Assembly: GCF_025421715.1 (NCBI RefSeq)
Contig: NZ_JAOEFC010000003.1
Location: 459,645-523,644, forward strand
DNA from: Microbacterium festucae
Lineage (GTDB): Bacteria > Actinomycetota > Actinomycetes > Actinomycetales > Microbacteriaceae
Length of the DNA stretch: 64,000 nucleotides
Direction: 5' to 3'
Positions 50,735-58,839 of this stretch are shown piece by piece (the first letter of the stretch is position 1; each line of letters begins with the position of its first letter). Below the pieces are notes generated by a model. The model saw nothing but the letters and a program-made list of their open reading frames with translations, had not been told where the DNA came from and searched no databases. A program made the translations under genes and the position numbers.

Positions 50735-50992
50735 TTACGACCCCGACGGTGCGGGTGAGGCCTTCGCCTCGGACTTCGATGATGGCGAAGATCCGCCGGA
50801 GGCGCCACCCGAGCCCTGGCGGGAGTCGGTGCGGTAGAAGCCCGAGCCGTTGAAGGTCACGCCCACCGCGCCGTACTGCTTGCGCAGCGTTCCGCCGCAC
50901 TCGGGGCACTCGGTGAGGGCGGCGTCGGCGAACGACTGCACGGCGTCGAAGGCGTGACCGCACTGCTTGCAGGCATACGAGTAGGTGGGCAT
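50735..50992 (-). CDS. FmdB-family zinc-ribbon protein
   Basis: This 85-residue protein begins with a zinc ribbon with two CxxC pairs (YACKQCGHAF and TECPECGGTL) and has a Ser/Gly/Pro/Lys-rich disordered tail (about 58-85). FmdB-type proteins are putative regulators; no target is evident. The frame at ATG 50992 is unambiguous because the ribbon begins at residue 3. It lies between mscL and the cyclo-ligase gene, 20 bp from the latter, so probably one operon. Confidence 0.9.
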   Translation of the reverse strand: MPTYSYACKQCGHAFDAVQSFADAALTECPECGGTLRKQYGAVGVTFNGSGFYRTDSRQGSGGASGGSSPSSKSEAKASPAPSGS

Positions 50993-51012
50993 GGGGCTCC
51001 TTCGAGCGGTCC

Positions 51013-51609
51013 TCAGCGGGCGTGGGCTGCGAGGGTGATGGTCTGGGTGGGCGTCACGACGCCCGACACCGGCTGGTCGTGCAGGTCGCGGGGGACCTCG
51101 TCGACCAGTTCGGAGTCGAAGATGACAGCGTAAACCGGCGGGCACTTCTCCATCGAACCGAGGGTCTTGTCGAAGAAGCCGCGCCCCCAGCCCAGGCGCA
51201 TCCCGGTGCGGTCGACGGCGGCCGCAGGGATCAGCAGCAGATCGACGTCGTTGAGGGCGAGCGGGCTGAGTACATCGGCCACCGGCTCGGGAAGGCCGAA
51301 CAGCCCCTCGGCGATGTCGACGTCGGGGGTCGCGACGGCCCAGTCGAGCAGCCCGTCGGCGCGGGTGATGGGCAGCAGCACGCGGATGCCGCGGCTCACG
51401 GCATCCGTCACGAACGCGTGCGTGCCGGGCTCGGTGGGGGTGGACAGGAAGCACGAGACCGAGCGGGCGCCGGTGGCGGCCACGAGGGCGTCGAGCTGCT
51501 GCTTCACACCCGCTTCGGCGGTCTCCAGCGATGCCTGGGAGCGCTGCTGGCGCCGCTCGCGGAGATCGGCTCGCAGGGCCCGTTTGGCGTCGCCGATGGC
51601 ATCCGTCAT
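51013..51609 (-). CDS. 5-formyltetrahydrofolate cyclo-ligase
   Basis: The enzyme converts 5-formyl-THF and ATP to 5,10-methenyl-THF in one-carbon metabolism. The 198-residue protein has the ATP- and substrate-binding signature LIPAAAVDRTGMRLGWGRGFFDK and the N-terminal basic helix KRALRADLRERR. Its ATG follows a TACAAT box after 7 nt, so the mRNA is probably leaderless. It is divergent from galU across 58 bp. Confidence 0.93.
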   Translation of the reverse strand: MTDAIGDAKRALRADLRERRQQRSQASLETAEAGVKQQLDALVAATGARSVSCFLSTPTEPGTHAFVTDAVSRGIRVLLPITRADGLLDWAVATPDVDIAEGLFGLPEPVADVLSPLALNDVDLLLIPAAAVDRTGMRLGWGRGFFDKTLGSMEKCPPVYAVIFDSELVDEVPRDLHDQPVSGVVTPTQTITLAAHAR

Positions 51610-51616
51610 GCGTCCG

Positions 51617-51661
51617 ATTGTAGGCGCGGATTGCCGGCACGTCGGAGGCGCCCGCTATCGT
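51617..51661. promoter_or_regulatory. divergent leaderless promoters (cyclo-ligase and galU)
   Basis: On the minus strand TACAAT (51617-51622) ends 7 nt before the cyclo-ligase ATG. On the plus strand TATCGT (51656-51661) ends 6 nt before the galU ATG. The 58-bp intergenic region thus serves both. Confidence 0.5.
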
Positions 51662-51667
51662 GAAGCC

Positions 51668-52546
51668 ATGTCGCACCGCGCACTCAAGGCCGTCGTTCCC
51701 GCCGCAGGCCTCGGCACCCGCTTCCTGCCCGCCACCAAGGCGCTCCCCAAGGAGATGCTGCCCGTGGTCGACAAGCCGGCCATCCAGTACGTGGTCGAAG
51801 AAGTCACCCGCGCCGGCATCCGCGACACCCTCATCATTCTGGGGCGCAACAAGAACGCGATCTCCAACCACTTCGACTCGGTGCCCGAGCTCGAGGCGAA
51901 CCTCACCAACAAGGGCGACGTCGAGAAGCTGCAGCGCGTGCAGGCCTCGACCGACCTCGCCGACATCCACTTCGTGCGCCAGGGCGAGCCCAAGGGCCTC
52001 GGGCACGCCGTGCTGCGCGCGAAGGCGCACGTCGGCGACGAGACGTTCGCGGTGCTGCTGGGTGACGACCTCATCGACGAGCGCGACACCCTGCTCGAGA
52101 CGATGCTCGACCAGAACGAGCAGACCGGTCTGACCGTCGTGGCGCTCATGGAGGTCGACCCCGACCACATCCACATGTACGGCGTGGCGTCGGTGGAGCC
52201 CACCGACAACCCCGACGTGGTCAAGGTCACGGGGCTCGTCGAGAAGCCCAAGAAGGAGGACGCGCCCTCCAACTACGCCGTCATCGGCCGCTACGTGCTC
52301 CCCGCGAAGGTGTTCGAGATCCTCGAGCGCACCGAGCCCGGCAAGGGCGGCGAGATCCAGCTGACCGATGCCCTGCAGGAGCTGGCCGTCACCGACGGCG
52401 TGCTGGGCGTCGTGTTCCGCGGTCGCCGCTACGACACCGGCGATAGGGTGGACTACATCAAGGCCATCGTGCAGCTGGCGACGGACCGGAGCGATCTCGG
52501 TGCCGACCTGCGGCCCTGGCTGAAGGACTTCGCCGCGACGCTCTGA
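51668..52546 (+). CDS. galU: UTP-glucose-1-phosphate uridylyltransferase
   Basis: GalU makes UDP-glucose for cell-wall and glycogen-type polymers. The 292-residue nucleotidyltransferase opens with VVPAAGLGTRFLPATKALPKEM and VVDKPAIQYVVEE, the UTP-binding loop and its lysine. VTGLVEKPKKEDAPSNYAVIGRYVL and GKGGEIQLTDAL follow. The ATG at 51668 is directly behind a TATCGT box (leaderless). It is followed by rimJ-like and sepX-like genes, an order conserved in actinobacteria. Confidence 0.95.
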   Translation: MSHRALKAVVPAAGLGTRFLPATKALPKEMLPVVDKPAIQYVVEEVTRAGIRDTLIILGRNKNAISNHFDSVPELEANLTNKGDVEKLQRVQASTDLADIHFVRQGEPKGLGHAVLRAKAHVGDETFAVLLGDDLIDERDTLLETMLDQNEQTGLTVVALMEVDPDHIHMYGVASVEPTDNPDVVKVTGLVEKPKKEDAPSNYAVIGRYVLPAKVFEILERTEPGKGGEIQLTDALQELAVTDGVLGVVFRGRRYDTGDRVDYIKAIVQLATDRSDLGADLRPWLKDFAATL

Positions 52547-52585
52547 CGCGTCGCAGCCCGCGAACCGAGCGACTGGGGGTGCGGC

Positions 52586-53242
52586 ATGGACCTGACGGTG
52601 CCCCGCCGCTACGGCCCGGTGTCGATACGTCTCGTGCGCGCGCGCGACGCGCGCCCGCTGCAGTCCGAGCTGATGTCCAACCGCTCGTGGCTGCGGCCGT
52701 GGGAGGCGACGAGCCCCGACGGTCCGGTGTCGTTCGACATGCGGCTGTCGATCCGCCGCCTGCTGCAGCAGTACCGCGACGGCGGCGGCGTGCCCCTGGT
52801 CATGGAGTACGACGGCGACGTCGCCGGGCAGCTGAACGTGTGGGGTCTCGCCCGCGGGTCGCTGTCGTCGGCGACGATCGGCTACTGGGTGAGCGAGCGC
52901 TTCGCCGGCCGCGGCATCACCCCCACCAGCGTGGCGCTGGCCACCGACCTGTGCTTCCAGGAGCTGCGTCTGCACCGGATGGAGATCTGCATCCGGCCCG
53001 AGAACCAGGCGAGCCTGCGCGTGGTCGAGAAGCTCGGCTTCCGCTACGAAGGCCTGCGCCGGCGGTACATCCACATCGACGGCGACTGGCGCGATCACTA
53101 CGCGTTCGCGCTCGTGCGCGAAGAGGTGCCCGAGGGTGTGCTCAACCGCTGGGTGGCGGGTCGCGCCCCGCTGGATGCGGCGACCGTGCCGCTCGCAGAT
53201 CGGATGCCGCAGCGCCCGGACGAGGCGTCGAGCCGCGCGTGA
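52586..53242 (+). CDS. GNAT-family N-acetyltransferase (RimJ-like)
   Basis: This 218-residue GNAT acetyltransferase has the acetyl-CoA-binding loop GYWVSERFAGRGITPTSVALA and the following ENQASLRVVEKLGFRYEG strand-helix typical of RimJ/RimL N-terminal acetylases. The natural substrate is unknown. The start has a GGGGGTG ribosome-binding site. The neighbourhood (galU before, sepX-like after) matches the conserved actinobacterial cell-division locus, except that the glp/moeA-like gene normally near galU is absent. Confidence 0.85.
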   Translation: MDLTVPRRYGPVSIRLVRARDARPLQSELMSNRSWLRPWEATSPDGPVSFDMRLSIRRLLQQYRDGGGVPLVMEYDGDVAGQLNVWGLARGSLSSATIGYWVSERFAGRGITPTSVALATDLCFQELRLHRMEICIRPENQASLRVVEKLGFRYEGLRRRYIHIDGDWRDHYAFALVREEVPEGVLNRWVAGRAPLDAATVPLADRMPQRPDEASSRA

Positions 53243-53309
53243 AACCTTCGAGTTCAACTCGAAGCTGAGACACGCGGACGGATGCGCGGGCTGCGCGGCA
53301 TCCTGCCCC

Positions 53310-53315
53310 TACCGT
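53310..53315 (+). promoter_or_regulatory. -10 box of sepX-like gene (leaderless)
   Basis: TACCGT ends 7 nt before ATG 53323. Confidence 0.4.
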
Positions 53316-53322
53316 TGTCGGC

Positions 53323-54267
53323 ATGGGTGGACAGGTCTTCGGCGGTGGGGTGGTCGTGCTCGTGGCCGTCGTGCTGTGGCTGGTCTACCTGTTGCCGTCG
53401 TGGCACGGCCGCTACCGGTACAACGCGTCGGAGCGCAACGCCGTGCGCCTGAGCCAGGCCCTGCGCGTGCTCGCCGAGACCAGCGAGACCCCCGACGAAG
53501 TGCGCATGGAGCTGACGGCCCGTTCGGCCCTCGCCCAGCAGAAGCTCGCCCGTCGGATGCAGGCCGACATCGAGCGCGCCGACCGCGACCACGCCCGCGC
53601 CGCCCAGGAGGCCGAGCGCGCGCAGGCGCTGGCCGATGCCGCCGTCGCCCGCCAGCGGGCCCTCGCCGAGCGCGACCGCGCGCTGGCCGCCGCAGCTGCC
53701 GCGCACGCCGCGCCGGCCGCACGCCTGGCCCGCGCCCGTCGCCGGGCGCGCCTGACGACCACCGTCATCGCCCTCGCCGCACTGGTGCTGGCCGGTTGGG
53801 GCGGCTGGCAGCTCGCCCTCGGCGCCGCGCCCACGCTGCTGATCGCCGGTGCGCTCACCGTCGTCGGCTGCCTCGTCGTGCTGCAGCGCATGGCTTCGGT
53901 GCAGCGTCGTGCCGGCGTGCGCGTGACCGCCGCGCCGCAGGCCCGTTCCCTCGCCGATCTGCAGGATGTGCAGGACGTGTCGCTGGCCTCTGACCGCGTC
54001 GCCTGGACTCCGCGCGAACTGCCCCGTCCGCTCACGGCGTCGGCCGGCTCCCGCGCCGCCGCCGTGCTCGACGAGGCCGAGGCGCGCGACGCCTTGCGCC
54101 GCGCCGCGCTCGAAGAGGCGATGCGTGAGCGCGCTGCCAAGTCCGCACCCCGCGCCATCGACCCCGCTCGTCGCGAGCGCGCGGCCGCCCTGGCCGGCCC
54201 CGGCGACGACACCGCCATCGAGGCGCACGTGCGCGACCTGCTCGCCCGTCGCGCGTCGGGCCAGTAA
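53323..54267 (+). CDS. sepX: SepX/GlpR-like septal membrane protein
   Basis: The 314-residue protein has an N-terminal transmembrane helix (about 7-26: GGVVVLVAVVLWLVYLLPSW), a long Ala/Arg/Glu coiled coil (about 70-140), two further membrane helices (about 147-190) and a charged C-terminal tail. This layout and the galU-rimJ position correspond to SepX of Streptomyces and GlpR of corynebacteria, membrane partners of FtsZ/Glp at division sites. The assignment rests on topology and synteny, since these proteins are poorly conserved in sequence. The last 11 codons are part of a 33-bp tandem duplication. Confidence 0.72.
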   Translation: MGGQVFGGGVVVLVAVVLWLVYLLPSWHGRYRYNASERNAVRLSQALRVLAETSETPDEVRMELTARSALAQQKLARRMQADIERADRDHARAAQEAERAQALADAAVARQRALAERDRALAAAAAAHAAPAARLARARRRARLTTTVIALAALVLAGWGGWQLALGAAPTLLIAGALTVVGCLVVLQRMASVQRRAGVRVTAAPQARSLADLQDVQDVSLASDRVAWTPRELPRPLTASAGSRAAAVLDEAEARDALRRAALEEAMRERAAKSAPRAIDPARRERAAALAGPGDDTAIEAHVRDLLARRASGQ

Positions 54268-54308
54268 GACCCGCACGCCCGTCGCGCCTCGGGCCAGTAG
54301 AGCCCGCA
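54243..54308 (+). repeat. 33-bp tandem duplication over the sepX-like stop codon
   Basis: A 33-bp segment beginning CGCCCGTCGCGC (54243-54275) is followed at once by a copy (54276-54308) with three or so differences. It spans the stop codon, so the duplicate lies just outside the reading frame. Confidence 0.7.
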
Positions 54309-54387
54309 CTAGGACCCGCACGCCGGCCGCGCCGACGGGCGCCGCGCACGACACTCGCCGCGCAGGGCCCCTCAACCGGAAGGCCGG

Positions 54388-55572
54388 TCAGCCCGCGAGC
54401 AGGCGCCCACCGCCGACGACGACCTCGCGGCGCGGCATCCGCACCAGCGCGTCCATCGGGTTCTCGGCGTCGATGAGCACGATGTCGGCGCGGTCGCCGA
54501 CGGCCAGGCGCGCGGCCGGCAGGCCCGCGAACCCGGCGGAGGCTCCCGTGGCGATCTCCATCACGCGGTGCAGGTCTTCGTCGCGCACGAGGCTCGACGA
54601 GCGCGCGTACTGCCACGCGATGCCCAGCAGATCGCCGGTGCCGTACGGGCTCCACAGGTCGCGGATGCCGTCGGTGCCGAATCCGAAGCGCACCCCTGCC
54701 TCATCGAGTTCGTGCAGTGGCAGCTGGGGGAGGCGCAGCGGGGCGACCGTGGTCATCGATACGTCCAGCGCCCCCATCCGCTGCAACAGGTCGCGGCGGC
54801 GCACGGCGTCGAGCTGGGCGACGGCGAACCCGTGCGCGATGTTCACGCGGCCCGCCAGGCCCAGTCGCTCGGTGCGCTCGAGGATCAGCTCGATCTGGAA
54901 CGCGCCCAGCTCGGCCGGGTCGTGCAGGTGGATGTCGACGCCGGCACCGGTCTCGGCGGCGAGGGCGAGGATCGCGTCGATCTGACCGACCGGGTCGCGG
55001 TCGATGGTCGCCGGGTCGAGCCCGCCGATGTGCTCGGCGCCCGCGTGGGCTGCCTGTGCCAGCCGCTCCATCACACCCGGGCGGCGCAGCACGCCGTCTT
55101 GCGGGAAGGCGACGACGGTGACGGTGACGGCGCCCTCGTAGGCGGCGGCGGCTTCGCGCACGACCTCGATGCCCCGCAGCCCCAGGCCCGGGTCGACGTC
55201 GACGTGGGTGCGCAGCGCGGTGGTGCCGGTCTCGACCGACCGGGCGAGCACCCGCGCGGTGATCGGCACCGACGGGATGCCGAGCTCGTCGCGGCGCGCC
55301 CGCTCGTGACGGATGCGCCCCTCGGTGCCGCCCTCGCCGCCATACGACTGCCACGGCAGCCCCCACCACGACTTGTCGACGTGCGCGTGCGCGTTGACGA
55401 AGCCGGGGAGGGCGAGCAGGCCCCGGCCGTCGATCTCGCCCGTCGTGACCGGGTGGGAACCGGCGGGGGAGAGGGCGGTGATCGTGTCGCCGTCCACCAC
55501 GATGTCGACGGCTTCACCACCCCAGGGACGGACGTTGCGGACGGCGGAGACGGGGGTCGAGACGATCGGCAT
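54388..55572 (-). CDS. cytosine-deaminase-like amidohydrolase
   Basis: This 394-residue metal-dependent hydrolase of the amidohydrolase superfamily is closest in style to CodA. The metal ligands H62 and H64 lie in NAHAHVDKSWW, DIHLHD is the middle strand, NIAHGFA gives a further His, and the catalytic aspartate is in FGTDGIRDLWSPYG, a pattern shared with cytosine deaminase. The substrate may be cytosine, isopropylammelide or another small cyclic amide. ATG 55572 starts the small beta-sandwich domain. It converges on the sepX-like gene. Confidence 0.82.
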   Translation of the reverse strand: MPIVSTPVSAVRNVRPWGGEAVDIVVDGDTITALSPAGSHPVTTGEIDGRGLLALPGFVNAHAHVDKSWWGLPWQSYGGEGGTEGRIRHERARRDELGIPSVPITARVLARSVETGTTALRTHVDVDPGLGLRGIEVVREAAAAYEGAVTVTVVAFPQDGVLRRPGVMERLAQAAHAGAEHIGGLDPATIDRDPVGQIDAILALAAETGAGVDIHLHDPAELGAFQIELILERTERLGLAGRVNIAHGFAVAQLDAVRRRDLLQRMGALDVSMTTVAPLRLPQLPLHELDEAGVRFGFGTDGIRDLWSPYGTGDLLGIAWQYARSSSLVRDEDLHRVMEIATGASAGFAGLPAARLAVGDRADIVLIDAENPMDALVRMPRREVVVGGGRLLAG

Positions 55573-55641
55573 CCGTCCATTCTCGCGCCGCCCGCGGTGT
55601 GCGGGACGGCCGCGCGTGCGTGATAGTGTTGTCGAGTTCTC

Positions 55642-55714
55642 GGGCCTGTGGCGCAGTTGGTAGCGCGCTTCGTTCGCAATGAAGAGGTCAGGGGTTCGAA
55701 TCCCCTCAGGTCCA
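55642..55714 (+). tRNA. tRNA-Ala (anticodon CGC)
   Basis: The 73-nt cloverleaf has acceptor GGGCCTG with CAGGTCC (one G-U pair), D arm GCGC/GCGC, anticodon loop TTCGCAA with anticodon CGC, and T arm GGGGTTCGAATCCCC. It decodes GCG. CCA is not encoded. A strong hairpin terminator follows 10 bp later. Confidence 0.93.
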
Positions 55715-55723
55715 CCGCAGACA

Positions 55724-55755
55724 GATGAAAGCCCCTCCACGGAGGGGCTTTCATC
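55724..55755 (+). terminator. terminator after tRNA-Ala
   Basis: GATGAAAGCCCCTCC (55724-55738) and GGAGGGGCTTTCATC (55741-55755) form a perfect 15-bp stem with a 2-nt loop. Confidence 0.75.
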
Positions 55756-55854
55756 GTTGACGGGCGCCGTTCTCACACCGTCCGCCGTCGCCGTGTGAGA
55801 AGACTGTTCACGCCCCGACACGCAATCGGAAAAGGCCCCGAAACAGCCGCGCCG

Positions 55855-55860
55855 TACCGT
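55855..55860 (+). promoter_or_regulatory. -10 box of nir operon (leaderless)
   Basis: TACCGT ends 7 nt before the nirB ATG. No clear nitrogen-regulator site (GlnR type) was identified upstream. Confidence 0.4.
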
Positions 55861-55867
55861 CTCCTCC

Positions 55868-58474
55868 ATGACAGCGCGCACACAGCCCCCCACTCGGGAC
55901 CGGACACGCCTGGTGGTGGTGGGCGCCGGGATGGTCGCCCACCGCTTCGTCGAGAGCCTGCTCGACGACGCGCCCGACGGTTCCGGGGCGCACGCGCCGT
56001 TCGAGATCACCGTGCTCGGCGAAGAGGGTCGCGCCCCCTACGACCGCGTCGCTCTCACCAGCGTGCTCACCGGCGGCACCGTGGCTGGCCTCACGCTCGA
56101 CGAGCAGGTGCTCGCCGACGACCGCGTGCGCTTCGTGCCCGACGACGCGGTGCGCCGCATCGACCGTGACGAGCGCGCCGTCGTCACCGAGTCGGGTGCG
56201 CGCCACGAGTACGACCACCTCGTGCTGGCCACCGGCTCATACGCCGCACGCCTCGCCGTCGAGGGGTTCGACCTGCCCGGATGCTTCGTCTACCGCACCG
56301 TCGCCGACGTCGAGGGACTGGCCGATTTCGTCGCCGCCCGCAGCGCCGAGCTCGGCCGCCGGCTCACCGGCTATGTGATCGGCGGCGGCCTGCTCGGCCT
56401 CGAGGCCGCCGGCGCCCTGCAGGGACTCGACGTCGACTGCACGATCGTGCAGTCCAGCGACCGGCTCATGTCGGCGCAGCTCGACGCGCCCTCGGGCGGG
56501 ATGCTCCGCCGCCTCATCGAAGCGCGCGGCATCGGCGTGCGCACCCAGACGATCACCACCTGCCTGCGCCCCGACCGCTCCGGCCGGGTGGCCGAACTCG
56601 AGTTCCGCGACGGGTCGACCGCCGGGGCCGACGTCGTCGTGTTCACCGTGGGCGTGCGCCCTCGCGACCAGCTGGCCCGCGAGGCGCAGCTGGAGTGCGA
56701 CCCGCGCGGCGGGGTGCGCATCGACGGTGCGTGCCTCACGAGCGACCCGGCGATCTCGGCGATCGGCGAGGTGGCCAGCTTCGACGGCGCCGCCGTGGGC
56801 CTGGTCGCCCCCGGCTACGCCATGGCCGAGGTGGCCGCCACGCGCCTGCGCGGCGGCGAGGCCGCCTTCGCCGGCTACGACCTGTCGACAAAGCTGAAGT
56901 TGTCGGGCGTCGACGTGGCGAGCTTCGGCGACGCGTTCGCCACCACGCCCGGCGCGCTGGATGTCACGTACGCCGACCCGGTGACGGGCGTGTTCAAGAA
57001 GCTCGTGCTCTCGGACGACGCCAAGACGCTGCTCGGCGGCATCCTCGTCGGTGACGCCTCGGCCTACGGCACGCTGCGGGCGCTCGTCGGCGCCGACCTC
57101 GGCGCCGACCCCGCCGCCTACCTGCTCCCCGCCGACGGGGTGGCCGCACCCTCGGGCGAGCTGCCCGACGACGCCGTCGTCTGCTCGTGCTCCACGGTCA
57201 CCGCCGGTCGCATCCGCCAGGCCGTGCATGAGGACGGCTGCGTCGACGCGGCAGAGGTCAAGGCCTGCACCAAGGCGGGCGCCACCTGCGGGTCGTGCTC
57301 GGCGCTGGTGGGACGCATCGTCGGCACCGAGCTCACCAAGCTCGGCAAAGAGGTCTCCCTCGCCCTGTGCGAGCACTTCGACATGTCGCGCCGGCAGCTC
57401 TTCGACGCCGTGCGCGTCTCGGGGCTCGGCACCTTCAGCGCCGTCATCGAGCGCTTCGGCCGCGGCCGCGGGTGCGACATCTGCAAGCCGGCGCTGGCCA
57501 GCATCCTCGCCGTGCTCACCGGCACGCACGTGCTCGACGGCGAGAACGCGACCCTGCAGGACACCAACGACCACGTCATGGCCAACATGCAGAAAGACGG
57601 CACCTACTCGGTCGTCCCGCGCATGCCCGGCGGCGAGGTCACCCCCGACGGCCTCATCGTGATCGGCGAGATCGCCCGCGACTTCGGGCTCTACACCAAG
57701 ATCACCGGCGGCCAGCGCGTCGACATGTTCGGCGCCCGGCTCGAGCAGCTGCCCGACATCTGGAAGCGCCTCGTGGATGCCGGATTCGAGTCCGGCCACG
57801 CCTACGGCAAGTCGCTGCGCACCGTGAAGTCGTGCGTCGGCTCGACCTGGTGCCGCTACGGGGTGCTGGACTCGGTGGGGATGGCAGTGACGCTGGAGCT
57901 GCGCTACCGCGGACTGCGCGCCCCCCACAAGCTCAAGCTCGGCGTCTCGGGGTGCGCCCGCGAGTGCGCCGAAGCGCGCTCGAAGGATGCCGGCATCATC
58001 GCCACCGAAGCCGGCTGGAACCTCTACGTCGGCGGCAACGGCGGCTTCACCCCGCGGCATGCCCAGCTGCTGGCCGAAGGGCTCGACGACGAGGGGCTCA
58101 TCACGGCGATCGACCGGTACTTCATGTACTACATCCGCACCGCCGACCGGCTGCAGCGCACGGCCCCCTGGGTCGAAGCCCTCGAGGGCGGTCTGGAGGG
58201 TCTGCGCGAGGTCATCTTCGACGACAGCCTCGGCATCTGCGACGATCTCGACGCGGCGATGGCACGCCACATCGAAGGCTACGAAGACGAGTGGGCCGCC
58301 ACCCTCGCCGACCCCGAGAAGCTCACCCGCTTCCAGTCGTTCGTGAACGCGCCCACCACCCCCGACCCGTCGCTGGCCTACGTCGCCGAGCGCGGCCAGG
58401 TGCGTCCGGCCACCGCCGGCGAGCGGGAGAGCGGCGTGTTCATCGCCGGCACCACGCTGGAGGTGCGGCGATGA
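55868..58474 (+). CDS. nirB: assimilatory nitrite reductase large subunit
   Basis: NirB reduces nitrite to ammonium with NAD(P)H in the cytoplasm. The 868-residue protein has an N-terminal FAD domain (VVVGAGMVAHRF near 17), an NAD-binding domain (VIGGGLLGLEAAGAL near 174), and BFD-type [2Fe-2S] domains (C439, C441 and the later TCGSC). The sirohaem-[4Fe-4S] domains follow with C656-x5-C662 and C696-x3-C700. All cluster ligands are present. It is the first gene of a five-gene operon, overlapping nirD by 4 bp. Confidence 0.95.
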   Translation: MTARTQPPTRDRTRLVVVGAGMVAHRFVESLLDDAPDGSGAHAPFEITVLGEEGRAPYDRVALTSVLTGGTVAGLTLDEQVLADDRVRFVPDDAVRRIDRDERAVVTESGARHEYDHLVLATGSYAARLAVEGFDLPGCFVYRTVADVEGLADFVAARSAELGRRLTGYVIGGGLLGLEAAGALQGLDVDCTIVQSSDRLMSAQLDAPSGGMLRRLIEARGIGVRTQTITTCLRPDRSGRVAELEFRDGSTAGADVVVFTVGVRPRDQLAREAQLECDPRGGVRIDGACLTSDPAISAIGEVASFDGAAVGLVAPGYAMAEVAATRLRGGEAAFAGYDLSTKLKLSGVDVASFGDAFATTPGALDVTYADPVTGVFKKLVLSDDAKTLLGGILVGDASAYGTLRALVGADLGADPAAYLLPADGVAAPSGELPDDAVVCSCSTVTAGRIRQAVHEDGCVDAAEVKACTKAGATCGSCSALVGRIVGTELTKLGKEVSLALCEHFDMSRRQLFDAVRVSGLGTFSAVIERFGRGRGCDICKPALASILAVLTGTHVLDGENATLQDTNDHVMANMQKDGTYSVVPRMPGGEVTPDGLIVIGEIARDFGLYTKITGGQRVDMFGARLEQLPDIWKRLVDAGFESGHAYGKSLRTVKSCVGSTWCRYGVLDSVGMAVTLELRYRGLRAPHKLKLGVSGCARECAEARSKDAGIIATEAGWNLYVGGNGGFTPRHAQLLAEGLDDEGLITAIDRYFMYYIRTADRLQRTAPWVEALEGGLEGLREVIFDDSLGICDDLDAAMARHIEGYEDEWAATLADPEKLTRFQSFVNAPTTPDPSLAYVAERGQVRPATAGERESGVFIAGTTLEVRR

Positions 58475-58839
58475 CCCTGTCGATGCCCGCCCGCACGAGC
58501 ACGTGGCGCCGTGTCTGCGGCGTGGCCGACCTCGAGGTGGAGCGCGGACGCGCCGCCCTGATCGACGGCGTCCAGGTGGCGCTCGTGCTCACCCCCGACG
58601 GCGCCGTCTGGGCCGTCGACAACCTCGACCCCTACTCGGGCGCCCACGTCATCTCGCGCGGGATCGTCGGCACACGCGGCGCCGCGCCCACCATCGCCTC
58701 GCCGATGTACAAGCAGGCCTGGGATCTGCGCAGCGGCGTGTGCGTGCAGACGCAGGGCAAGGAACCTCGCGCGCTGCGCACCTGGCTCGTCGAGCGCCGC
58801 GGCGACGACGTGATGATCTACTGGGAGGACCCGGCATGA
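58471..58839 (+). CDS. nirD: nitrite reductase small subunit
   Basis: This 122-residue Rieske-fold small subunit of NAD(P)H nitrite reductase has the matching strands (VALVLTPDGAVWAVDNLDPYSGAHVISRGIVG, then ASPMYKQAWDLRSGVC). The [2Fe-2S] ligands of true Rieske proteins are absent, as is normal for NirD. It starts in the ATGA overlap with nirB and ends in an ATGA overlap with cysG. Confidence 0.93.
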   Translation: MTLSMPARTSTWRRVCGVADLEVERGRAALIDGVQVALVLTPDGAVWAVDNLDPYSGAHVISRGIVGTRGAAPTIASPMYKQAWDLRSGVCVQTQGKEPRALRTWLVERRGDDVMIYWEDPA

